Under the pieces are notes generated by a model. That model had not been told where the DNA came from and made no database searches. It was given only the letters and a program-made list of their open reading frames with translations. DNA of 64,000 nt from Lutjanus erythropterus (lineage: Eukaryota > Chordata > Actinopteri > Lutjaniformes > Lutjanidae): the NCBI GenBank assembly GCA_020091685.1, contig CM034603.1, positions 3,792,848 to 3,856,847 of the forward strand, in the 5' to 3' direction. Shown here in pieces: positions 1 through 35,480 of the stretch. The position numbers and the translations under genes were made by a program. Each line of letters starts with the position of its first letter. The first letter of the stretch is position 1.

Positions 1-1175
1 ACAGAAAAGGCAGTGAGAATCCAGTTAATTTTCAAAATAAAAGACCCCATGCAGATTCACGATCATAAAGACAGACAGAAAAGAAACTATTTAACCACGT
101 AGCCTGCTTATCCATGGTAGAAGCACAAAGAACAAGGAAAGAGGACCTAATCAACAAAATCTGAGCAAGTAAACATAATCAGGTGGGCAAAGCGCTCTGC
201 TGCTGAAATGCTTCTGAAATGCTGCTGGTGGGCGCTGCAGCCGTGCGAAGGACAGATCAGAACCGTGGCGCAGACGTGCCATGCTTGGTGGAATCAACCG
301 GTTATTGTTCAGTTGATTATTTGTCCAGACAAAGAAAGAACAAACACGAGAAACTCTGGTCTACACAGTGCATAATCAAAACAAAAAACATCAATAACTA
401 CTTCAGTTAAATTAGTCAGTCAGTCTGTTGTTTTAACTGATTAACTGTTTAATCTATAAAAAAATGTCTACAGAATTCATCAATCCCTCATCATTACTGA
501 TGATGTTTCTTTGATTCTGAGTTATTTTGTTATTGTCTTTCTGAAGCTTTTACTTTCGGTGTGTTTAACATGCGTGTATTTGATGTAGCTTTTCATTCTG
601 ATTCATAATAATTTAGTAATAACTGATCCTTTTATCCATGAATCGTTACCGTATTGTAATAAGTTTGCTTTAGTCCTGACATCAGATACTGAAATATAAT
701 GTTACAATAAGATTTTATGAGGCTGTGGCAGTCAACAATTTGCAGACTTGCCCCTTACTTTAACCACAACCAATTCAGAGACTCTTTTGAGATGCTGTAT
801 TGTTACACAAAAAATTCTGGAGCAACTTTCTATAGAAGAAAATGTCCCATTGAAACTACTGATGGTGTAGTGGATCATGTGGATCATTTTAGAAGCGGGG
901 CATTGTTACTGGAAAGAAAATAAGATTACTTCTTTTTTTTAACATTTTTTTATACTGTGAGTACATCAAACAAAATTATATTCACCTCAATTGTACTGGG
1001 GTGAAGGTGAAAAATCCTAATCTCAAATTCTGGGTGAATAAAACTTTAAAGTCTGTGTAAAGGAAAAGAGTTTTTCTTGGGAAATAGCTGCTGAAAATGT
1101 GTAATCTGAATTGTGGAGTGAGAGTACTAAATTGTTTTTCACAAGGTTCTATGTTTTGTGTATAAGCCCAACAAA
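1..1175. other. intergenic, no recognisable gene
   Basis: AT-rich sequence with stop codons in all frames. The only open stretches, near 219-410 and 717-923, are short, resemble no family I know, and have no convincing splice context. I see no clear repeat boundary here. Confidence 0.5.
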
Positions 1176-1183
1176 CTGAGACA

Positions 1184-2208
1184 CAGTGGTGGACAAAGTA
1201 CTCAACCCCAGTACTTGAGTCAAAGTATAGATACTCCTGGTCAAATATTACTCAACTACAAGTGAAAGTTGCTCAGTCAAAATTTTACTTGAGTTAAAGT
1301 ACTAGAGTTCTTGCTTTTAAAAATACTTACATATTCAAAAGTACATGTTTTTAAAAATACTTAAGTATTCAAAAGTACAAATTACAAAGTACATTTTCTA
1401 ATATCAATACATGTTGTATTGTTTTCATGATGCATTTACAGAAGCTTGTAACTCTGAAACCATCTAATGATGCACTGACCTGCTTGTAGAACCACTCTGC
1501 TACACAAAGCCTATAGAAACACCTATAAAAACTTCAACATAGAAATACAGTCAAAAACTAAAAGGACAGTTATTGTCATTTTCTGATGTAACTGTATTAA
1601 AATCACATCATAACATTAGATTGAAGTTAACTGTGAGTTGATCTCCAAGTCTGTTAAATAACTGAGATTTCTTTCTGTCTTCAGAGGCAGTATATATACA
1701 TGAATTATGTGGTATTTTTTCACCCCAATAAAACAATCCAACTTTAAAAGCTACCTGGAATAATGAATAATTATAATAACATCTTGAGATTTAATTTAGT
1801 CTTTCTCCTGCCGTCACCATTACCGCTTTTTGTTTGAATGAAAGAGGGAGAGTTTGCTTGTTCTTGTTACAGAGCGCCTGGATGACGCATTTCCACTTTT
1901 ACATCAGTCCCATTTGAGAGGAGCTACTGTGATTGGTTTCCTTCTGTGAGGAACACAGCATGTGACCAATTACATTTTAGAAAAGAAAAAACACCAACAG
2001 CTGACTTCAAAGCTTAGTCAAAAAGTAACAACAACCTTCCTAGAAATGTAGTGGAGTCAAAAGTACAATATTTGTCTTTGAAATGTAGTGGAGTGAAAGT
2101 CAGAAGTTTCCAAAAAAAACAAATACTCAAGTGAAGTGCAGATACTCAAAAAATGTACTTAAGTACAGTACTCAAGTAAATGTACTTCACTACTGTCTAC
2201 TACCACTG
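1184..2208. mobile_element. non-autonomous hAT-type transposon with 8-bp target duplication
   Basis: The left end begins CAGTGGTGGACAAAGTACTC. The right end reads toward CTACTACCACTG, so both tips are inverted CAGTGGT-like sequences followed by GTAC-rich subterminal repeats (ACTTGAGT, AAAGTAC, and their inverse). The flanks are CTGAGACA at 1176-1183 and CTGACACA at 2209-2216, an 8-bp duplication with one mismatch, as hAT transposases generate. The 1025-bp interior has no transposase reading frame, so the element would need help from elsewhere to move. The family is inferred from the termini and duplication length only. Confidence 0.75.
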
Positions 2209-2216
2209 CTGACACA

Positions 2217-2858
2217 TGAACAACACTGCCTCTCCCTCACCCTCGGTCAGTTATGAACGTATCTTAAGCGTCCAAATCAGCCCAGCAGTTCACTTCAGCT
2301 CACTTCATTCCAACAACCTGACACAGAAGAGAAAAAGTGTCCATGTTTCAGGTAGTTTTCAGGTTGTAGTGGTGTTTGACACTGAGACAGCAGAGTGGAC
2401 ACACCCTCAGTATTTCAGAGCAGAGAAAAACGCTTTTTTCATGATTTCAAAATGTAATGTTACATGTCATTTTATAATCCTTCAAATCTGGCTGGGTGGT
2501 TAATAACACATATTTCTGTGTGTGACAAACTCAGAACACACATTTATTGTTGCTTTACACAAACCTTAACTATCTGTAAGAGTAAATACCACTAGATTAA
2601 ATTCAATTCAAATTTTATTTGTATAACACCATCTAATCTAAAATCTACAGAAGCCCTGAGAGACAAGAGAGAAAATAAAAGTAAATCTGGTGATACTTTT
2701 CTTAAGTCTGTTGTACTATAAGAGATAACTAAAACAAGAACTTAGAAAGATTATCCTGGTAAAACCTGTTCAGCTGTTTTAAGAGAGAGAAGAATTTAGG
2801 GAATGGACCATGAGAATTTTTTTTGTTCTGTAAGAAACCGTTCAAAGTGCTTTACATA
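2217..2858. other. intergenic, no recognisable gene
   Basis: A 95-codon open frame (2216-2503) starts at the edge of the hAT element. It resembles no known protein and looks incidental. The rest is AT-rich without visible structure. Confidence 0.4.
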
Positions 2859-4126
2859 CACTGTAAAAAAAAAATTTCTTTAATATGAATAAATACAATG
2901 TATGTTTACATTAAGTTAATAAAAGATTAGTTGATTCCCCTAATTACACTTTCATGTATTTATTTTCAGAGCACTTCAGAACTTCTTCTAACTTGAAGTC
3001 TTTTGAGTTGCAATGATTAATTAAATGAACATACTGTACAGAGTTCAGTCAACTCATTAAATTAGGTTTCTAAAGAAACATGATTAGCATATTAGCAGAC
3101 TTCCCAGCATGCACTGTGTAAAAGTTAAGACTTTCTTGAGACCGTTCTTTAAACATATATGATGAAAACTTTATATAAGTCATGATTGCTTCTTTACACA
3201 GTAATGAAAACACTGTGCAGAATGATGAATTCAGTCTCTGCCCCCCTGAAAATGTAATGAATTCACTGAGAGCAGTTTCAAATATTGTCTTTGTGTCAAT
3301 TCTGGAACAAAGTGTCCCCGACAGGAGCTGCTGCAGCTGGAAGTCCTTTGTGTGAAATCAAGAACTTGTGTCTTCAAAGTGACAGAATGTTCAAGGAAAT
3401 CATAGCTGTTTGTAATATCTGCCTGTTTGATTAAAGAGTTGTTGGTTCAACTTAATATCATGGCTTATTGAACATGTTTTCTCAACAATAACTAATAACT
3501 AAATATTAAGTTTATCTGTCTAGAAAAAAATCAAAAATACAAATTTCCACTTAGTTTGTAGTGCTGTTTGTCCATATATTGAGCTCTCCAAGCAGCACCT
3601 TACTGTTTTGCTCCGTTTGGTGCTTGCAGGTTTAGTGAATACTTCACTGGCATTTTTAAGAAGCTCCTAGAACTACTACTCAGTTCACTGTCATCCATCT
3701 CATTTTCAATATGGCTGCTTGAAATATTGTCCTCCTAATGTGCACTTCTTTGTGTAATAGCTCCTGTTTGGAGGCACAATTGCACTGTTTGTTAACCAAT
3801 TTTATTCTCTTCATTTTACCTCTGCTTACTATCTTGCCAACACAGTTTAGTTGATGCTGGTTTTGAATTTTTCAAATGTATTTTTTGGTGCTTTGAGCAC
3901 CGCAAGTCGAGTGCCATTTAGTCCCACGATACTGGAAAGAAGTCAGACATCTCTACAGCAGATATCTCAAAAATTCTGCAACTCACACAAAAAAAATCTA
4001 GATGGAGAAATAACACTACAGGCAGGAGGAAAAATGTGTGTTTATGATTTTTGAGAGAACGGTTCCCTTTAAAGCACCACACTAACTTTTTTTATAGTTA
4101 AAACAAGTGGTTCATTTTTACAGTGT
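2859..4126. repeat. candidate DNA element with CACTGTAAAAA inverted ends
   Basis: CACTGTAAAAA occurs at about 2859 and its inverse, TTTTTACAGTG, at about 4116-4126. Fish genomes carry many elements with such tips, and similar starts recur at about 29549 and 52172. The segment near 3870-4060 (GAGCACCGCAAG, then a purine-rich TAGATGGAGAAATAACACTA) resembles a dispersed fish repeat I recognise, not a gene. I could not find a convincing target duplication, so the outer limits are uncertain and more than one old insertion may be present. Confidence 0.4.
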
Positions 4127-4199
4127 AAAAAGACTTTTCAAACACAAACATGCATCCATACACATAAAACAAACAAACATACTGTACACATACATATGT

Positions 4200-5130
4200 G
4201 TTCATTTAAGAAAATCCCAGTCTACAAGAAAAGTCTTTAGTTAGAACAGTGTTACAGCAAGTCTTGTTCTTATTTGGGTGAACTGACCCTTTAAAGTAAA
4301 ACTGAAATTGAACCCAGCTAATGCTGGAATATCTACGCATATATACATCACCTCCACCCTGAGCAGAGGTGCTGTTATTCTTACATTCTCTGTCTTTTCT
4401 ATTTGCTCCCATTACTCCCGTTCTTTCATCTGCAGCAAATACCCTGCTGTGTTTTTGTCCGTCTTCCTCTGTCATCTCACTTTCTCCTCCACCGCCCCCC
4501 CCACCCCCCTACGTACAGCAAGTATGCTGCTCCACTTTTAATCTTGCTCTTTTCTCTTTCTTTCTTCCTCGCTCCACTCATCCCTCCTCTGTCTGTGTTG
4601 CTACCTCCACTCATCGTCCTGCTGTCATCTCCTATGGGCTGCGGTCCAAACCAAAAGGAAGGGAGATCAAAGCTTCCCATTGCTCTCAAAGGCCACCAAG
4701 ATCAAAGGGTGGATATATAAGCAGACTCTCTCACACACACATAGATACACACACACTGGATAAATCCCATCACACATCTATACAGGAACACTGGTTCAGC
4801 TGATAGAGGTGCTCTAAGACGGTAAAGAAGAAAATGTTTGCAGCAGATGGATTTCCCTTTGTGTGTATGTGTGTTTGATGAGTTATTGATTACACAGGCT
4901 GATGGGAACTTTTTTCCTTTAATCCTGGTTTGGATGCACCACCTCACTCTGTTGGCTGGAGAGCCTACACAAACATGTGTCTCCGCTGATATGCAGTCAG
5001 TTTACCTCACTTACAATCTTTAATTTCAGCTAATAAATTAATTTAGAGAGAGCCAAAATATGAGTGGTGGTCAGTGGTGGAGACAAATTATTTTTGGATT
5101 CTGTTTGAACTGTGCCACGAATTACACATA
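4200..5130. other. pyrimidine-rich intergenic stretch with weak TATA-like motif
   Basis: From about 4380 to 4640 the plus strand is strongly biased to C and T. This opens several overlapping low-complexity frames (4369-4803, 4403-4720) that I do not regard as coding. TATATAA lies at 4714-4720, followed by a CA-rich stretch. It could be a promoter for an unseen 5' exon, but no coding exon follows before 7537, so I give this little weight. Confidence 0.3.
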
Positions 5131-5132
5131 CG

Positions 5133-5870
5133 CAGGGGTGGAAGTAACTAATTAGAAATATTCAAATTACTGTAATTAAGTAGTTTTTTTAGGGGGAGTA
5201 TGCATTTCATTATGTAATCTACTTAGTTACTTTTAAAATCATAGTTGAGTACTGAGTACTATTTGAATTAATATCCAAATGCTTCATCTGCATTTTAGCA
5301 GCCAATGAAGTGATCTGATCACAAACGGACCAATAAAAACCATGAGATACAAATGAAACACAAAAAAAACACTGCAGCAGGACACATTTGCAGTAATGCA
5401 GGACACATTTGCAGTAATGATGTTAATGATTAATGATTAATCAATTAATCATCATTAAGAATTTAACCAAAAATGTATTCATGGATATTTAATCAATAGT
5501 CTAGACATTGTTTTTTTCCAGGGGAGCCATTTGTTGAATTAAGAAAATTAAACTTAGACTTTAAATGAGGAAAAAAATGACCCAAAAAAATTAAAAATGA
5601 GAAAATAAACATATTTTGTAACTTATAACTAATATATACATATAAATTATCAATGGTTAATCAATTGTTAGCATTTTCAAGTACTGGTTATGGAGAACAC
5701 ACACAATTTGCAACCCTAGTTTGGAGAGGTGACTGTGACATCAATACTTAAAAGTAACTAATACTCTGGGTTGTTTTGCGACAAATACTTATATATACTT
5801 ATATTTCTAGCATCAGTACTTTTACTTGCAATTGAGTAATATTTTAGCAATGTAACAGTGTAACATTATA
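5133..5870. repeat. decayed DNA-transposon-like repeat
   Basis: The left edge, CAGGGGTGGAAGTAACTAAT, looks like a hAT-type terminus. The interior is full of ACTTAGTTACTTTTA and AGTACTGAGTACT motifs. The right part near 5815-5865 (AGTACTTTTACTTGCAATTG) matches the mirrored subterminal style. The matching CCCCTG tip is missing, so the right end is truncated or diverged. Confidence 0.45.
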
Positions 5871-5877
5871 TCTAATG

Positions 5878-6600
5878 TTAGATATTCTTAGACAGTAGCG
5901 TAGATGACGTAGGGTTGGTGGGTTTTGTAAACCCATGGGCCCTCTTGTGGTCAAACTTTTTTTTTTTTTTTTTTTTTAAATGTAATGTTGCCGCGGGGTT
6001 ACGTTACACTGCCGCACGGAGTGTAACGTCAGACTGGGTCACAGCATTTTGTTGCATATAAGGGGGGATACGGACACAGAAGAGGACATTCAAGGCCCTT
6101 TAACGTACATTTGACCTGGGATACTATTGAGAGGAGCTGTCAGGAGCAAAACAGTGGAGGTGTAAGATAGGTACATCCACTGGATTCAAGGCAGAGGCAA
6201 GGAGCGCAATCACAAAACATGATGTCTGGGGTGCCCTTCTTATTGGACAAAATGTGGCAAAGTGATCGCAAAGGTGCCCCTCTAGGGGACAAAACATGAT
6301 AAAGTGAACTCTCACTGCTCTTCCAGAAAATGTGATGAAGTGCCATATAGGGTACCCTACATTCTATAAACAAGGAATGCCTCTACAATCCTTTAAATAG
6401 TTAAATAGTTCCCTGTGTGTTATTATTATAGAGTTGTAGTAGTTTCTGTACAATGAAACAATTTTAATCTAAACCAGGAATTGAAACTTTTTCAGCTTGA
6501 ATGCAAAATGATTTTCACTGTGCTGGTGCCCCACAGGTGGTGCCCTTTTTATTTTTTATTTTTTTAGAGACTGCCCCTCAGACAGCGTGAGTCTTCCACT
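5878..6600. repeat. decayed dispersed repeat with internal degenerate duplications
   Basis: Three degenerate copies of an ACAAAATGTGGCAAAGTG-like motif recur between about 6245 and 6340. The stretch at 6520-6595, with GTGCCCTTTTT and CTGCCCCTCAGACAG, is found inverted at about 49955-50035, so this is an interspersed repeat. A poly-T run sits at 5949-5966. Short open frames on the minus strand at 6124-6373 arise from the repeat and I do not call them genes. Confidence 0.45.
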
Positions 6601-7380
6601 GCATACATCCTGAAAAGCCCAAAACCTGTGCATAAAAGAGCTGACAAGCATAGAATACACAACAGTGAATGAGTAAGTTTTATTTAGAAGACTTTCTTGA
6701 GAGTAAGATGGGTTTGACATAAGAAGATGGTTGGTGATTTAGAGGTGTCAGTTATACATTTCAAAATGTTATCCCAGTCCCATGGCACATCCTCTATGAT
6801 GTGTTCATGGCCCAAACCCATTCAATGTACAGAGGTGTATAAGAAGATGCTGAAAACAATCATAGGCCTGTATGTACATGATGTTATTGGAAGTTATTGT
6901 AAACAAACATTGTGACTGGTTCTATAATGTAAACCAAAGCATTTTGAAATTATAGTGAAAATGTAATAATGGTGAAAGACAGCACAAACCAGTGACACTA
7001 TGTCACTGTCATTTTGATATTGTATTGTCTTTGCGTATCAGCCCAAGGATATTTTCAAATTTTAAAAAAAGTGTAAAACGACAAATATGTGGAAGCTCTA
7101 AAAACATAACTTAAATGTTATTCTTTAGTGTTTGTGATCTTGTGTTTTTACAATGAGAGTGGTGCACATTACTTTTATTATATAGTTTAACAAACATAAT
7201 TTTTCAATTTTATGTCCCCATTTTTCATTCTATTTAATTACCGAATGTATGTGCTATAATGCACTAAGAACGTTTGTATTTTCCGAGTCGTGTTTCTACA
7301 CGGACATATAAACAATGTGTCCCTTCCGGGAAATTTAACTCCTGCCAGCGGGCTGTCAGCTGCTGCTGAATGTAAACGCT
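6600..7380. other. intergenic, no recognisable gene
   Basis: AT-rich sequence leading to the C5orf22-like promoter. The open frame at 6727-6915 has no family resemblance. No repeat boundary is obvious. Confidence 0.4.
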
Positions 7381-7536
7381 GAATACTTTCTGACCAAACG
7401 TGATTAAAATGTGCGCAGGAGATGGCGGTAAACATGAGAACGTGACATTAATTAGCTTAAGTCAAGTTTAAGAATAGCGTTAGTTACGTGCGGACGGAGT
7501 AAATAAGCTACGTTACATCCTTTATTCTCTGTTAAA
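7380..7536 (+). promoter_or_regulatory. 5' flank and 5' UTR of the C5orf22-like gene, with a YY1-like site
   Basis: Local base composition becomes less AT-rich, with several CpGs, just upstream of the start codon at 7537. GATGGCGG at 7421-7428 matches the core of YY1 sites that often lie close to the transcription start of TATA-less vertebrate housekeeping genes. I see no TATA box. The exact start of transcription cannot be set from sequence. Confidence 0.4.
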
Positions 7537-30571
<23,035 letters not shown>

Positions 30572-30828
30572 CAAACACATAAACACACAGCACTTTTTTT
30601 TTTGGATTTAGTGGATTGACTGTTTGATAAAGAAAATGACACATCGTCTGCTGCTACAGTGAATCTTGAAGTAAATATATCTTCTGTCCGACAGCTGCAA
30701 CATGCTTCACCATGATTTCTGTAATGTGTTAACATGAAATGTGGCCACAGAAGTTCTTCATCCTGGATCTAGTTTTTGTAGCGGACATCAACACTGTTTA
30801 CATGTACAGAAGAAACCAGATTACAGTG

Positions 30829-31440
30829 AGCTTTTTTTTTTTTTTGGAATATTTTATTTTCAAGTTTTCAATTATACAAGAACAGTACAATGTATTCCCA
30901 CTAAAAACGTAATATAAAATACACAGTTAAAAGACAAGGAGGCGAGAAAATAAAATCATAAACAGTCAAATACATTGATTATATTGTGCCACATTTGTCA
31001 AACTGAACATTAGTATTTGCTTACAAAGGTCAAAGGTTACAGTGAATCCACAGCTGATGTTTCTCTATATTCAATAAAGGGCTGCCAGATCTTTAAAAAG
31101 GCGTCATATCTGTTTTTAGGTCTGTTTTTAGGTGATCTTCTCTAAGGGCATACAGTTTGTCATGTTTGATATCCATTTTGATATTAGAGGGGGGGAATCT
31201 GGCCTCCAGGTTAATGCGATACAATTTCTGGAAAGAATAAATAAGTAGCTATAACAATGACTTTCCTGGAACTCTGATTTAGTTTCAAGTTTGTCATGTT
31301 TTCTAGGAGACAGAGTCCTGGATCCAGTGGAATCTGTGTATCCATCATTTTAGCCAGTGTCACATAAATCACACTAAAATGATGAGCACTGCACAAAATT
31401 CTGCACATTTTAAAGTTAAATGCATCAGTCTGGTACACTT
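30829..31440 (-). repeat. antisense retroelement-like tail in the C5orf22-like 3' region
   Basis: A poly-T run at 30829-30845 opens a segment whose minus strand reads as a poly-A-tailed retrotransposon end. The family is not identified. AATAAA at 31073-31078 on the plus strand is a candidate polyadenylation signal for the C5orf22-like transcript, about 500 bases after the stop, but falls inside this repeat. Confidence 0.4.
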
Positions 31441-31652
31441 TAAAGCAAAATTAAGAGGCTAGATGAATGAAGAACTCATTAACAATTTAATCATTAATAC
31501 ACTGGTTGAACTGAGTGGTGACAGCAAAAAGTCACATCTACAAAACAACAAAGCATGGTAAACAAGGTGGAGTTTAATCCTTTTCACAAATGGTCAAAAG
31601 ACAGTTGATTAGAACAGACATTTAAGATAACATAACATTGCTCCCTCTAACT

Positions 31653-32585
31653 CGGGGGTCTGCAACCTGCAGCTCCAGAGCTGCATGCAGCCCTTTAGTC
31701 CCTCCAGCGGCTCCCTGTGACTTTGGCAAAAAAAATATGGAAATAACTAACAGTTATTTCTTCAACATTATTATTTCATTTACTATTGCTGTAGGTCTAT
31801 GAAAAAGTTGAAATAACTCAAAACTTAAAGGCAGCACACTGCTATAAAGTTCTACTCAAATTCATATGTTTTGAAAAAGTTTTGCCAACTGTTGATCTTT
31901 TGTTGAGATAATTGCCTTTTCTTCTTTAGATAAATTAAAATTTTTAAGTTTTAGAACCCCCCCCAAAAAAAGAAAATAAATAAATAAAAATACAGTAAAT
32001 CCATTCTGGTGGAAGTGAATGTTGAAAATATTTTCACTTAAAACCATTTAATGTTCAGGCACCAAAATAATAAATCAGGTTCACAGCTCACTGTGACCAA
32101 CTTTTGAAATACAATTTTTTTGAGTTTCTAAAACTCCAGGACTCAAGTTTACCTTGAGAACAGTAGTACATTTTCATAACTAGAGATTACAGGTTGGCAA
32201 AACTTTTTAAAGTTTATTTCATAACATAAGGCTTGGAGTGGGGCTCAAAACTAAAATGTGTTGCAGTAAGTTGCGGCGAAATTTTGAGTTGTCTCAGCTT
32301 TTTTTTAAAGTGTAAAGTGATTCGAAATTGCCAATTGTAAAAATATGTAGCCTATACAACAAATTTTCAAAAAGTTTTGGTATTTCATCAACTAAAATGT
32401 GCGTCATAGCCTACGTCTGTGGCTTAGTGCATTTTCCTCTAAATGTTGATGGTGGCTCGTCTACTTGAGTCTCCATAAACTCTTCAGGATAAAGAAAGAA
32501 TTAAATTCTTGTGACTCCAGACAGATTTTTTTTCTTTTTTTGTCCAAAATTGTCTCTTTTGATTGTATAAGGATGCAGACACCTG
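31653..32585. mobile_element. hAT-type element with perfect 8-bp target duplication
   Basis: Ends CGGGGGTCTGCAACCTGC and, inverted, CAGGTGTCTGCATCC match at 12 of 15 positions. Both sides are flanked by exactly CTCTAACT (31645-31652 and 32586-32593). The 933-bp interior is non-coding and includes a fragment related to the CACTGTAAAAA repeat family (about 31808-32330), so it is a composite. The left end resembles a fish repeat with a GGCTC-rich start that I recognise. Confidence 0.8.
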
Positions 32586-32593
32586 CTCTAACT

Positions 32594-34890
32594 GAATATT
32601 AAGGATGCATTTGTTCTGCTTGCTTCATTGTTCAGGTGTCTATGTGAGAATACAGGCTTAAGTGTGGTCTTTTTTTTTGTTTTTTCTGTAGTCAATAAAT
32701 CCCACATACAGACTCAAGCAGTGTAAGCATTTTAAACCCAGCTGAGGGGGTGTGAGTCCCCACAGAAACACTCTATCAGTGTAAACTAGATTTGTCTCAG
32801 TAACAAAACATGTTAACTGAATGATACCTGAGTGATAGGATTATTTCAACACCACTAGTGTTTTTCCACGCGTTCCTGGACCCTTCTTTAACCTTCTCTA
32901 AACTGATAACAGATGTGTGAAATGCTGCAGGCTCCTTCATGGAGAACAGTTCCTCATTCCTCAGCTGTCTTTAATATCTCAGATCACAACACAGAGAATC
33001 TCAGCCTCACTGCAGCAGTCTGAGGATCTACTCTTTCCTCCAGAGACAAAGATAATTCATTATTGCCACTAGAGAGAAATCTCCAAGTATAAAGTAATCC
33101 AAGTGTAAATCATTCAGTCATTGATTTGTTTAAGTGTGCTTGGTGCACTTGTCAGTTTGAAGGAACTATTACAGCACTGTCAATGTGAAGGTAATTTTAA
33201 AAATTAGACTATCAGCTGGTAATAGCTTTTTCTCCCGTTTTAGTTGGTATCAGAGTCACAATAATTAGCAAATAAAAACACGCAGTTAAATCTGAGTGTA
33301 AAAAGTACACTCATGAACATTAAGGAGGAAAATCAAATAAAAACTAAACACCAGAATAGTAGTTTAAAACGGCAACTGGATTAGATTCTTCTGTGAAATC
33401 TGACAGGGAACCCTAAATTTAAATATACATTCATTCATATCATGGAATACAGAACAACTCATTAAATCACACTGATCCAGAGGGATGATAAGTTTCTGTT
33501 AATGAAGGTAGTTGTTCTTGCTATTCTTAGAAAAGTTTTGACATGATTTAAAAGGGATGTAATTTACAAATTATCCCTTAAAAGAGTCAGTAGGTATTTT
33601 CAATTTCACTATTTCACTATTCAAATTTGTCTGTGTTGTAACATACAGGCGATTGGCCAGTTTTACCAACCTGAGGCCGGTCCTGCCTTCTGATTGGTGG
33701 ATTGACCTAAAGCTGTTTTTTGACAGTTAAAACCTCATACAGAGAGAATTACACCTAGAGCAGCTCAGTGTGAAGTTATTAACAGTTTAAAAACACTGCC
33801 TGTCTGTCTGTCTGTCTGTCTCTGTCTCTGTCTTTCTGTGTCCAGCTTGGACATTTTAGACTGCAGTCTTTTTTTAACTGTTAATAAATTCAAAGTTTGA
33901 GCTGGTTAATGTTAAATTCATTCATTCATTCATGAAATGTCCATCTTGTCTACACAGTGGATACATGTCCACTCACAGTTGCTGGGGAGAAATTGACAAG
34001 GCTGATTGTGATTGGCTTAATTGAATGTCTAGCTCTAAGTCTAATATCCATGGCTGCCTACTGACATTTTTAATGTCAGCCATATTGTTCTTCTGTCCCA
34101 CTTACTCACACAACTTCTCATATATACACACACACACACAAAAGCTGTTCTTTGTGTCTGTAAGGGGACTTTTATTGACCTACACTCTCACCCATATACA
34201 TACAAACACACATGATAACACATGCACACACACAGAGACACACACACTTGCATACATACACACGTGTGCAACAGCACATGCATGTGCACACAGACACACA
34301 CAACCTAAATGATACATCTACTGCTATTAATACTTCTGGTAATATGGTGAGAATACTAGTCGGCAGCGAGCATCAGGCACACTCAAACTTTCGCTTGAAA
34401 TTTTCTAGTTTATCTTATTTCCTTGTGATAACAAAGTTTGTTTTCTTGTGATAATGGATTAATTTATGTCCTTGTCTTAAGATAATAAAGCTTGATTGAT
34501 TCATTATTCCGTTGTTTTGAGATAGCAACGTTTGGTTTCTCTTGACACCGGGTTCATTTATCTCTATTTGAAGACTACGGATTTTGTCATCTCACTTCTG
34601 TGCTAATTACTGTAGTCAAGGTTTCCACAACGTTTATCCTATTTATGACGTAGATATTAGCTCAGTGCCAGTATATGAGTGTTGTTGTATAGACCGATAA
34701 GTCACACAACTTAAACAGTCTGCAGATACCTGCAGAAATGCCACAGATGTGTCCAAAGACATTTAAAAATTGTTTCCATCACATAGTCTGTTATCTTAAA
34801 ATAATGAATATTCTTGAGGCTGTATGATCTGATTTTTTAAATCTCTTTAATATCAATATTGGCCTAAAAAAAAAAACAGTATTGGTCAGA
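32594..34890. other. intergenic, with microsatellites
   Basis: No gene found. A (GTCT)n microsatellite lies at 33800-33832 and a mixed CA/CACG-rich stretch at about 34115-34310, which opens low-complexity Thr/His frames (34025-34312, 34212-34451). The rest is AT-rich without visible structure. Confidence 0.5.
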
Positions 34891-34894
34891 CTTT

Positions 34895-35480
34895 AGTGGT
34901 ACGTTAGGTAGTTAGTCCAGATTTTTGGACTTTTCGGTTTGATCCAAACCAAAATTACAGCTACACCACGGTCTGGAGCAAAACTTTTGTCAGACTGAAG
35001 AGGTGGTCTCAGTCCAGATCAAATGAAACCATGGTTTGGATCGTTCCTATTGTGAAAACATTTTTTGGGGGGTGGGTCAGACTTTCAGACCAATTACAGG
35101 AAGATCTGACAGCTTATCGTCAGACCCGGGGAAAAAAGATAAACACAACAAAACAAAATGAGCCATGGTAGCACAGCCAAAATTTACATTTGGTCTCACA
35201 ACGTTGTAAAGAGTCAGCAAAAAAAAAACCTCACAACTGTTAAAACACTTCACAGTTTTTGAGAGGATTAGAGAGAGTGACAACACACCAGCGCCATGCA
35301 CATCTACAGACCAATCAGCTGCAAGTATAGCGAGACGCAGCTCATATAGGTGATGATGAGAGGATATCATGAATAGTTCTTTAGTTCACTTGCCTAATTG
35401 CAATCTGAAACCAAAACTAAGCAGATCAAATGTACAGTGTTCAAAATATGAACCTTGGTTCAAGTCGAGTCGAGTCAGTT
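34895..35480. repeat. probable dispersed DNA-repeat remnant
   Basis: GTGGTCTCAGTCCAGATCAA near 35008 and GGTGGGTCAGACTTTCAGAC near 35073 resemble the inner part of a fish repeat built on GGTCTCAGTCCAGACC. Ends were not resolved. Confidence 0.35.

Noticed and set aside
4369-4803. 144-codon plus-strand open frame (and overlapping frames)
   Set aside because: It comes from a pyrimidine-rich stretch, is low in complexity and resembles no family. Overlapping frames on both strands are equally open.
34025-34451. Thr/His-rich frames in the CA-rich region
   Set aside because: Low-complexity translation of CA repeats.
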